The notes under the pieces are model-generated. The model was not told the DNA's origin. It did no database searches and saw only the letters and a list, made by a program, of their open reading frames with translations. From Castanea sativa (taxonomy: Eukaryota > Streptophyta > Magnoliopsida > Fagales > Fagaceae), in the NCBI RefSeq assembly GCF_040712315.1, contig NC_134021.1, positions 42,295,001 through 42,359,000 on the forward strand: a stretch of 64,000 nucleotides of DNA, in the 5' to 3' direction. Positions 1 to 9,585 of the stretch are shown here, in pieces (the stretch's first letter is position 1; every line of letters starts with the position of its first letter). The translations under genes and the position numbers were made by a program.

Positions 1-960
1 TCTACTCGTATCGTAGCATGAGACCCTCTCGGAAGTAGTTGAAGATCTCAATATGAAATCCCGGGCTAATTGATTCTTCTTCAACTCTATCTGTCAATGG
101 GGAGATCGGATGACGGACTCCATGGATCGAGCGTTTTCCTTTCTCCTACTATTAAAGTGGGGTGGTTGGGCTCACATTGAACACTGCGGATCGCTTAGCA
201 TCGGGGTGATTCACTTCACTGACAAAGACACAGAGGTGGTCGGAATCTGATTCTTGTGCATCGTTGGATGTATCCTGAGGTGAAGTGGCCTGTTTCTCTC
301 TCATTTTTCATCCACACCCTTAGCTACCCTCCTCTATAAAGGCATCACCTCTTTATTGTCAACTTCTTCAGGCAATTCCCCCATTTCTTCCTTTGTCACA
401 AGTTCTACGAAATCATCAGTAACTTGGACATGAAATTCTTCCCCTGGTTCGTAGACTCTTTTTTTGTTTGATCAGAATACAAAGCTTCATTGTTCATCTT
501 GAGAGCTTCCCCATTACTCATCTATAGGGAGAGTAGGTGCTATGTGACTTGGATATGCCGAGTCATCCAGCACTTGAATTGCCTGACATGACAGGCTTTC
601 AATGCCTGGGATGTCCATTCACTCAGGTGGCATAAACTCCTTGAGAGTTATTGGAAACTTAGACACGAAATCCATATACTCACTAGGTGAGTCTGAATTC
701 CTTTGCTCTTTCTTTGGTCTTTGCCCCCTGCCTACTTTATTCGGATCGTTCTGACGATGCTTATTCTTTTCTTTTTGATATAACCTCGTCTCAAGGGCCG
801 CCTGCATAGCAATCAATCGTCCTTGGCGCTTCCTACTCCTTAGGCTAACACGAGTGCTCCATTCTCCTTGAATATATCTTTCATCATATTTTGATATTTT
901 TTCTTCCTCTGAAATTGCTCTTCCGGTGCTAGAACTAAGAATAGGCTATGCTTGGCGAGA
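1..960 (-). mobile_element. Decayed Ty3/gypsy interior downstream of gag
   Basis: Minus-strand continuation of the gag pseudogene. An open stretch at 619-816 is basic and Lys/Arg/Gln-rich, as in the gag-protease linker of plant gypsy elements. Another open stretch around 120-270 is interrupted by stops. No protease or reverse transcriptase motif can be read. Seen: frame-compatible fragments. Inferred: these belong to the same element because strand and order agree with the gag to the right. Confidence 0.55.
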
Positions 961-2707
961 TCTCAGCTATCGGGCAAAGAATATCTCCCAACTATTACAA
1001 ATACCGGATTTGAGGTGACCACAGGTTGCTTAGTAGGGTCTATTTTAATGACACCATCATTTAATCACTTTTGGATCTGATTTTTAAGAACTCAACAATA
1101 TTATATCGGATGATAAATAACCCGATAGAATTTTTAGTATTTGGGATCTCCTACTCGTCCCACCTCATCCGGTCTCTTAGGTTCGGGAAGCTCGATCAAC
1201 CCTTGCTCTAATAAAGATGTGAAGAAATCTTCAACATCCTCATTTCGAAAGGAATATTCTTTTTCTTTTTGTTTTTTTAGGGTCTTAACATTCCCTTTAC
1301 CTTTTTCTTTTGCCTGCGCTTTCAGCAATACAGGTGCTTTATTGGCTTTGTTTGTCTCCACCATTGCAATCGTAGCAGACGTTCCAGCCTTACCCTCTTC
1401 CTTTTTCCCTTTCTTTCTCAAAATCTGGGCTTCCAGATCATGTGCTTTTGAACATAGTTCTTCAAAAGTTTGGATTGTTTGAGAAGCCAAGATGTGAGAC
1501 AACTCATATCTGAAGCAATTGATGCACATCTTAAGTTGTTGCGCTTCGAAGAACTCTTGCTCACAGGAGAGTTCCAGATTTATCCATATGGCGATAAAGT
1601 CATCAACAGACTCGTGTTGACGCTGCTTGGCTTCCGTCAATTCTGTCACGCCTACACTCCTGTGGGTACTGTAGAAGTGTTTGTGAAACCGAGCCACAAG
1701 ACTATCTATCCCAATCAGGGATTCACCCAGGAGGCAGCTTGCTATATCATACAAAGGCATCTCCTTCGAGTGATTGCACAAATTGTCGAAGACATAATGC
1801 TCCATTCTTAGAGGTCTCCCCGCAACGGGAAAGAAAGTGTGCCAAGTCTTGCTCTGGGTTGCCCAAAGCGTTGAACATACAGAATTAAGGCATTACATAC
1901 CCAGGCGGAAATGGTACACTATCGATCCAAGCCGGATAGGGTTTACGATACCGATAAGATGGACGAGACACGTGGTGATGGAAATCTTGAACGTTCTTGA
2001 GAATGAAATCTCGCAGCTCCGTAATACTATTCGGCATTGTTTCATAACCCGGGTCATTTTTAGAAGCCGGATTTACCCCTTTAGTAGATCGTGAGCGGGT
2101 CTGGTGAAGTTTAGGGAATTGGCATCATAGGTGGTGGTGGCATTTGGGGTATACTACCCAAAAACGACGGAAGAGGTGCCCCCATTGGTTGTTGGGTCTG
2201 ACCAACCACTTGTTGAGCTTGACCCGCCACTTGTTGGGCTTGATTGTTCACACCAACCATACGTGCCGTCAAATTGGCAACTTCAGCTTCTTTTTCTTCC
2301 AATCGCCTCCGCAGTTGTGCCAGCTCTTCCTCTATAGTGTTGTTAGCAGGTGGAGGAAGAAAGTTTGATGTGGAGGCAGCATCAGCTGCTGCGACCATAA
2401 CGGACACCGTTTTAGGAAGAAATTCGTCGGACACACTTCTCGGAGATGGAAGTGGAGTGATTTCAGGAGAGATAACCGGGGTAGAAGCCTCCGAGAAACC
2501 TGATGAGGGGATTCTCGGGAACTCCTCCTCAGCAAAAATCTTTAGAGAGAGAAAAAGGGGTTTGTTTTTCTCTCGTTCACGTTGATATCCCGGGTTCAGT
2601 TCAAGCTGCTGCAAAAGAATTCGTGCGTGAAGGGGTGGAACGAGCTTACCTTTTAGAGAAAGGGGAAAGGGCTTTTTTTTATCTGAGTAAGACTCTCCCC
2701 TTACCAC
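961..2707 (-). pseudogene. Ty3/gypsy gag pseudogene
   Basis: Retrotransposon gag of the plant Ty3/gypsy type; an intact gag would form the capsid of the element's particle. The N-terminal part (2707 to 2111) has a heptad-like segment (IEEELAQLRRRLEEKEAEVA) followed by Gln- and Pro-rich sequence. After it come a PYPAWID motif near 1930 and the retrotransposon_gag core at 1805-1134, with readable motifs such as HKHFYST, SVDDFIAIW and TFEELCSKAHD. A conserved RPDEVGRVGDPKY segment closes the core. In-frame stops near 1885 and 1765, and a frame change just inside the 1805 end, break it. Further stops follow below 1134. It cannot give a full polyprotein. The family call is secure; the boundaries are approximate. 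Confidence 0.85.
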
Positions 2708-2720
2708 TTACAACATAGGG

Positions 2721-2880
2721 GGCTATGAGTCTAGATACTCTTCGCTTGAAAAGGCATGCCTTGCGCTTGTCTGGGCCACGCAGAGACTTAGACACTACAT
2801 GCTAGCCTACCAAGTCTGGCTTTTGTCCAGGATGGACCCATTGAAGTCTCTGTTCGAGAAGCCAGCACTATCAGCATTAT
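2721..2880 (+). pseudogene. Ty3/gypsy RNase H fragment (opposite strand)
   Basis: A 53-codon open piece on the plus strand reads with the hallmark of the RNase H-like domain of plant gypsy polyproteins: YSSLEKACLALVWATQRLRH, then YMLAY, then WLLSRMDPLKSLFEK. It starts abruptly after 2720 and is cut at about 2880, where duplicated copy 1 begins. Its orientation is opposite to the gag immediately to its left, so the two pieces are either from two nested elements or from one rearranged element. It is too short to be functional. Confidence 0.85.
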
Positions 2881-2884
2881 CATT

Positions 2885-4310
2885 ATTTCAAGTTTTTTGT
2901 TTTTGTTTTCGTTTTTAAATTTTTTGTAAGTACTTTAAAGTTGATAGATACTCAGCTATAAGGTTTTCTCTAATGTTCATACTTCATATACGCTTGATAA
3001 GAGTACAATAAGAAGACATCTTTAATAGTGTAACACTAAAATAACAGAGGAAACAAGAATCACAAAAATAGAATCAGGATATCCTTCAAGAAAAAACAGA
3101 ACCAAAGAACAATTAAGAGATAGCAACTTCACAGAAAACTATCTCCATGAAGAGTTGAGGTAAAAGTGATGCAAATATTTATTCAAAACGCTAAACATTT
3201 GCTTCTAAAGAGACTGGCAACATGACTTTTTGAGAAATAAAATAAAACAACATCGACAAGGACAATATAAATAACTTAACCTATTTCTAAGAACTTTGCG
3301 AGCTTATAGATGCTCCTTATTATCAAAAGTGACAGAAGATTGACCCCATCCTCAAGATGAGTTGGCAAAGTACACATAAGATGGCAAGAATGAAAACCCA
3401 AGCTATACAGAATCAACATTATCCATCCAAGTTTAAGCAAAGCAAATAACCTATTAGACCATGCATGTAAGAAGAAAGACATAAATGTCAATTTTTTCTC
3501 TACATCCCACCTTAAACAGCTACTATGGAATTTTTAAAGTTTGATCATGATAGTAATAATCTACCAGGAGTATCATATATTAAAGATCTAATCCTTGAAC
3601 ATGATATTAATTACCTACATGGAGTAACATATATAAAAAACCTATAGAAAGTATCCAAAACCTTGAACATGATAGTAACAAGAAAAGGTTGAGACTTTCC
3701 TTGCTGCATGTTGTTTCTAAGTTGATAAACTGCAATGTATTAAACCATGGAATCGTTAGATGAGTATATATTGAAGGAAACTCATTGGTACTAAGAAATG
3801 TTTTCTCTTAATTTTGTTAGGCACCATACTTCGTATAATTGGAAACAATATGTTTCAATCCGCAACAAAAGATTGTATCATGTACAATTCTCTCAACACT
3901 TAATAATATTTGATATGTAGAGGAACTTAGCTTGCTAATCAAGTTTTTGTTCAAGAAGAACAAAGCATATAGTCAATTTAAAACCTGAAGGTATAGCAAG
4001 TATAATCTCATACTTACAAATGGATTTAAAAATTCTAATGCAAGACATCGTTTAGTACCAACAATTAAACAAATTGAATATTTGAGAATTGAAATTAAAA
4101 TTAATAATATATTAAAAGTTAATACATATAGCAAGATTAGATAGCAATAATCTTTTTTTTTTTAAATGATGTCTTGGTTAATTGTTGTTTATTGTAAATT
4201 AATTCAATAAACAGTCACATTCAAATGGCAAAAAAAAAAAAAACCACAGCTTTAGCTTTGAAAGATTAAAAAAAATCAGAACAAACATAGAAGAGAGAAG
4301 ATTTTAGCCC
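2885..4310. other. Noncoding AT-rich spacer
   Basis: No gene seen. The right part (about 3660-4310) is itself a diverged duplicate of 8640-9585, the region just downstream of the CC-NB-LRR gene. For example, the GAGACTTTCC and AACCATGGAATC blocks recur in order. This shows an older local duplication of the LRR 3' end and its flank. Confidence 0.6.
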
Positions 4311-4565
4311 TTACCTATTAGCAAGTAAATTTGACCGATCTGAGCCAACCTCTCACTCATAATTTCTCCTCAATTCAGGACAACCGATAATCTTCAGTTC
4401 TCTTAGGGCAATGAGGTGGTTCATAACTTCTAGTAGGGATGATAATTTTGGGCTGAACGAAATCTAAAGTTTGCGAAGTGAATTGAGATTGGGAAGCCAC
4501 TCTAGCAATACTGTCAAGTTCTCGCAATAAGAAATATCTAAAAACTGTAGAGTGTTGGCTGATCA
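4311..4565 (-). pseudogene. LRR-tail remnant of a CC-NB-LRR gene (copy 1)
   Basis: The minus strand matches the last roughly 85 codons of the CC-NB-LRR gene at 9586-9850. Shared elements are the LRR pieces, the Cys-Pro-Glu-Leu motif region, the terminal WGK-like segment and even the splice-donor-like TAG/GTAAGG after the stop. Stops and substitutions have accumulated and the upstream part is missing after about 4565. It is a truncated 3' relic of a related resistance gene. Confidence 0.8.
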
Positions 4566-5932
4566 GGGGTTGATGGTATTCTTTTTTCTTTTTTGGGTTG
4601 AAATTTAGGATAGGTCAAGTTTGGGTTTGCAAATTTTCAACCGAAGTAACTCAGCTCAATCCACACTTTTCACACTGTTTATAGTCTAAAAAATAGAATT
4701 TGTTGAAAAAAGGAAACTGTTGATATTTTTTGTTTGATTCAAAGGAAACTTAGGAAACAGTGAAGCAACTACTTAAAAAAAAAAAAAAAAAAAAAAACAA
4801 CAACAACAAAGCAACTACTTGAACGAACTACAATGCATTTTTATAGCAAGACCAGAAGCACAAATTTAAAGCTCAGATATTCTTGACTTACAACAAAAAG
4901 CACTCCAAGGAAAAAACTGTCATATTAAATCTAATGTACACCCAAAAGAAGAAAAAGGCAATCCTAACATGCTAAGAACTTGGTGTGATCTTACAAAGTT
5001 GTGCCTATAAACACAGAATTCGCTAGTAATCATTTTGTTAAGTTCACTATCATCATCACTGACAAGACAGCACCAGTAGATCTCCTTATTGTTTCATGTT
5101 CATAAGATGTCAATCTTCAAATTGGTAGCACTATTCTGGTTATGCTAACAATTTTAATATTTACAATTACATGTTTCTATGTACAAAGCATTGATAACTG
5201 TCAATTAATAGCTGTAATAGGATCATTCATAAAGAAAATAGTGACTATCTAGAGAAACCATTCAGAAAGAACAAGGCAGGAGGGGCTTCTATTCATACTA
5301 AGCATCAAGCAATGTGAAATGGCTTAGTTCTGCATTCTTGAGCAGAATTTTTGGATGCAATTGTATCTCTCATTTGAGGATTAATTGCAAGATGGGCTTC
5401 ATTTAAGAGATTATCAGCTATGATTAGATATTAGTCATCTAAAAATATAGATTAACAGCAATTGAATTATAAATATATTTCTTATCAGTAGCCAGAAAAG
5501 TGGGAAATTTCCACCAAAAAAGAGTTCACCAAAAGGGTGGTTTTTTGGAAACATTAGCCTCAATAGAATTATGCTGAACATAGGTGATGAAATAATAATT
5601 GAAATATCTTATTCCATGGACCATGGTTTGTTGAAGTCCTCTGGACTATTGGGACTAGAATTAGTAAATAATCTACTCATTAAGGTCCAACATCCCTTGA
5701 TAGAGCAATAAGCACTAATATAAGCATGAAATTTTGTAGAGGATCTATAATTATGTAATTACAGTACATAGAATAGTCAAGGGTTCTGGGATCTATGTAC
5801 ATTGAATCATTGGATTTCATTCACAATGATGGGTTAAAAAGAAGTTTCTTGTTTTCCTTGGCAAACCAAACTAATTCAAGTCATACCTAAAACATCAATC
5901 ACAAAGTACAAGAGGACAAAATTAGTATGCAC
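4566..5932. other. Noncoding; intronic or flanking RecA pseudogene material
   Basis: No gene is readable. It contains an A-tract (about 4770-4797). From about 5270 it is paralogous to 19290-20190 of the middle block and to 27790-28460 of copy 2, and lies 3' of the RecA Walker A exon, so it is probably former intron. No middle RecA exon was recognised here. Confidence 0.5.
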
Positions 5933-7970
5933 CTCCAAACTTTTGAGCTTCCTTGATGATATGAAAGGCAAGTGTTGTTTTTCCAGAAGCCTCTCGCCCA
6001 TAAATTTCAACAATTCATCCCTACAAAGTGCAAAGTAAATCTCTCACCACACCAATAATGACACTACTCCTTTTCTTTGTAACTAAACATAAACTTTGAG
6101 GTCAAAATCATTAACATAAATTCACCAAGAAGTAACTGCTTCATAAGTCATAACATAAGTAGTACATTTTCAAGCTCTTTTTAATTTTTATATGTTCACA
6201 GATTGCAATTCAAATTTTCATGAAACAATACTCATCAGTTGAGTATCATAATCATGACATGCAAAGACCCTTCTCTATATATTGATTTTTTTTTTTTGAT
6301 AATTTAATAATTAAAACAAAGGAGATGAGATTTGAACCCTAGATGTCTTGAAATACCAGGAGGTGCCAACCACTTGAGCTACAAGGCTCTTGGCTATAAT
6401 GAATTAATAGTTAAGAGACTCAAAATAAAATGATTGACCATGCATGCAATGCTATTTTTTCCTCCACATCCCACCTCAAAAAGCTACTAATGAATTCCTA
6501 AAAACTTGAGCACCTTCATGGAGTACCATATATTATGGAACTATAGTAAGTACCCAAAACCTAGAACACAACAGTGACAAGAACACAAATCTAGAAGTCA
6601 AAACAGTTCATTTCTTGAACATAATGTTAAGAACTGACAGGGAATACTGTTTCTTTTTTGGATTGAGTAAAATTTAAGGTATTACTACGTATTCCATCAT
6701 AGTTTCATACTTGTATCCTAGATATGTTTAAGCATTAGATGTTGGGCATCAACAACTAAACAAACACACACACATATATTAGTATATTACACACTAAAAA
6801 ATTAAAGGGGACTTATCCTTTTTTTGGGGGGGAGGGGGGATTGTTTAGTGGATTTAGCCTTACTAATATCCAAGCACAATCCAGGTCTAAGCATGAAGTG
6901 AGATCTCACGAAAAAAAAAAAAAAGGCTTCACACCAAAGACTATATAAAATCTCTCTCTAGTGTTCACTTTGTACAAATAACTAAAATCCATCTTTTTGG
7001 TTCATAACAACTATGGAATTAATAATTAAGGGTTTATAATTCCATTTTGCTGAAAAATTAAACAAAATTACCATTCTTAATTCATTGAGCCTAATACCCA
7101 ACAACATTAGAGTATGTACAGTCAGATACGTAATAAAAGGTAATTGTAACAAATATGCTCTGCACCAATATTTTTTAATTCATATTAAAATTAACATAGT
7201 GAAGATCTAGGTAGAAGAAGCTACAAATCTAGCCATCTGCATCAAAAAAAAAAAAAAGGATAGCTAACCGTACAAGGTCAAACACATATGTCCCACACAT
7301 CTCTTTCGGTATAATGCACTAGGAATTTGTCTATCTCTTGCGTATCTGTGGGGTGTGTAACTATGCATATACTCATACGAAATATGTGGCAAGAGAAAAT
7401 TTTTGTTTTTCGAATAATCACCTTTGGTAATCCTCCAATCCCAAGAGCTATATCAAGCTTCAATGAGCCAATAGAAATCACTGGTGCATGTCATGAGCTA
7501 AAAAACTGTTGTAATGACAACATATATTCTCTACCAAAATCACTTGCAAGTCTTGAGAGAGCTAGACATAACGATGTGTCTTCCTTTGTTGCTATGATAT
7601 CATCAAGGAGTTCGTCACATTCAAATTCTGAAACTTCAGCTGAGAAAATGATAAACAATAGAATTTATGAATTAGAGCAAACCAATCATATACATCTACG
7701 AATTTTAATAAGAAGATAATTTAAAAAATGGCATCAGTGGATATCATAGGTGCATGTCGTGAGCTAAAAAACCATTGCAATGACAACATAGATTCTCTAC
7801 CAAAATCAACAGCAAGTTTTGAGAGAGCCATGTATGACCTATGAGAAAGACCGACTCAATCAAGTGCGCACAGGTGAGACATTAAGCAACTTTAATGGCT
7901 AATTCAATGTCTTGCTTTGTTGCTTTCACATCATCATGGATTTTTTTACATTCAAACTCCAAAATCTCAC
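5933..7970 (-). pseudogene. RecA homologue pseudogene, RECA3-like (copy 1)
   Basis: Eukaryotic organelle-type RecA (recombinase of mitochondria or plastids). Two exons with GT/AG borders are readable. Exon 7422-7639 ends in GSLKLDIALGIGGLPK and is followed by a GT donor. Exon 5933-6020 carries the Walker A segment [20 protein letters not shown] and ends at a GT donor. Both are broken by TGA codons: one in the SSxHAP stretch of the first exon and one at the second codon of the Walker exon, where functional RecA has Arg. A diverged second copy of the first exon lies at about 7735-7970. The middle and C-terminal exons are not seen in copy 1. The sequence [13 protein letters not shown] and the GREYMLSL-type upstream segment resemble plant RECA3 more than RECA1 or RECA2; this subtype call is from memory. 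Confidence 0.85.
6286..6394 (-). mobile_element. tRNA-derived SINE (copy 1)
   Basis: Read on the minus strand: an A-box-like TAGCTCAAGTGG, about 35 bases on a B-box-like GGGTTCAAATC, then an AT-rich body and an A12 tail (T run at 6286-6297). This is the layout of a tRNA-derived SINE. It lies in the presumed RecA intron between 7422 and 6020. The identical site in the middle block (about 20600) lacks it. Confidence 0.75.
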
Positions 7971-8169
7971 CAGGAAAAGAAGTTTTAAGCTAAAGGAATC
8001 CCTTTTCCTTAGAAGAATCTTCCATGAAAACCTGACAAAACTTCAGAAACAAGAGGCATCAATTATATTCAAAATTTTGTGAATCTCAGCAAATAATGGA
8101 GGCCAAATTTATAGGCAACTTATACACAATACTCACCAATATCTCTTGGCATTGTCATCTTGATTTAGA

Positions 8170-8362
8170 ACAATCTTCAGTCTTCAATCCTCTTAGGGCA
8201 CTAAGGTCACCCAGTAGACATGACAATTTTGGAAGTTTAAAATACCAAATTTTCAAAACAAATTGACATCCGGAACAATTGATGGCTAAAGCAAACTTCT
8301 TGGTAGTCACCCACTTCCATCAAATTCAAATTTTCACATTGTTGGCTAACCAAATATTCTAA
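8170..8362 (-). pseudogene. LRR scrap (copy 1)
   Basis: The minus strand reads as a degenerate LRR related to residues 750-805 and 690-715 of the CC-NB-LRR protein: pieces like KLSCLLGDLSALRGLK and CENLNLMEVGDY. The order is scrambled relative to the gene and frames are broken. Matching scraps occur at 30719-30945 and 23337-23560. Confidence 0.6.
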
Positions 8363-9585
8363 TGTGATTAGTTATTTTATACCATACAACAAAAGATCAA
8401 ACTTCAAAAAAAAAAAAATAATTAAACAATAAAGCACAACCAAAAGTTTCATTTGAGTAACTCCAATAACCAAGAAGTAGGGAAAAACAATCAATAACGC
8501 ACACATGACTCAAGTCATTTAAACATTGTGCAAATTAGATAATACATGAAACATGAATGAAATCATAAGTATAAACGCACATCACTCCATTAATCATTAC
8601 AAACACAAAATGCACACCACAATATTATTGAAATTAGTTACAATACAAGAGAAGGCTGAGACTTTCCATGCCGCATGAGTGCATATTATGGTTGAATAGA
8701 TAAGCTGCAATGTTTTAAGCCATGGAATCATTAGATTGAACACTAGATTGAACATTGAAAATTAAAAATTAAAAATATGTATATATTACCCTTGGCAATT
8801 TTAAGCACAAGGAACATCCTTTTTCTGAGAGAACAATCTCCCAAGACCCCTGTCAATTTAAAAACAAGAAGAATCAAATATATTCAAAATAGATTTCATA
8901 CTTCCTTGATAATATGACTTTAAATTGCAAGTTACACATGGGTCAGGTCAATCTAAATTTCCTTTTTAATTTTATAATTTAGCATCACATCCATTCTTAG
9001 TAAGAAAATACAGGCCAAGTAAGTTTATTAACACCATGTTTAGTTCACTTTTTTTTTTAAAGATGCATGTTTAGTACACTTTTAGAGAGAGGAAATGAAA
9101 AGATTACAAGATTTTAAAATTCTACGCTTGAGTTGTCAAAAGGGAGAGAAAGAAAAGAAAAGAAAATTGAAGGAAGAATATTTTAATATTTTTCTATTAG
9201 GATACTAAAATAGTTCCTTCTAAAATACTTGAAATTGCATAACCCAAGAATAGAATTCATAATTTGTTTACTCTTTTATTTTCCATGGACTCAATCTTTA
9301 AAACAAAAAGGGAAAAAATTGACAATTATCTTTACATTTCATAACTTACCTTTTCACAAACACCAATGATAGTTGTTATCTAATCTTTGTTATAATAAAA
9401 AGAAAAAATTTGTCAATTTGTAGAAAGTGATTTCTTGGTTGGTTATTGTTTATTGTGATTTAATTCTATTAACAATCAGGGTTAATAGACCAAAAAAAAA
9501 AAAGAAAAAAAAAAGCATGTTCAGGTTAGAAGTAAGATTGAAAAACAGAGCATACGTAGAAGAGGAAGAAGGTTTTAGCCCTTAC
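8363..9585. other. 3' flank of the CC-NB-LRR gene, noncoding
   Basis: AT-rich sequence with no open gene. A splice-donor-like GTAAGG directly follows the CC-NB-LRR stop codon at 9586, so part of this may have been a 3'-UTR intron. It is duplicated at about 30950-32146 and, in diverged form, at 3660-4310. Confidence 0.5.

Noticed and set aside
1141..1482. Plus-strand frames over 1141-1811 and 2131-2718
   Set aside because: Shadows of the minus-strand gag, which has recognisable motifs.
6286..6394. tRNA gene
   Set aside because: Only A- and B-box-like motifs are present. No cloverleaf, anticodon stem or acceptor pairing can be drawn, and an A tail follows, so it is a SINE.
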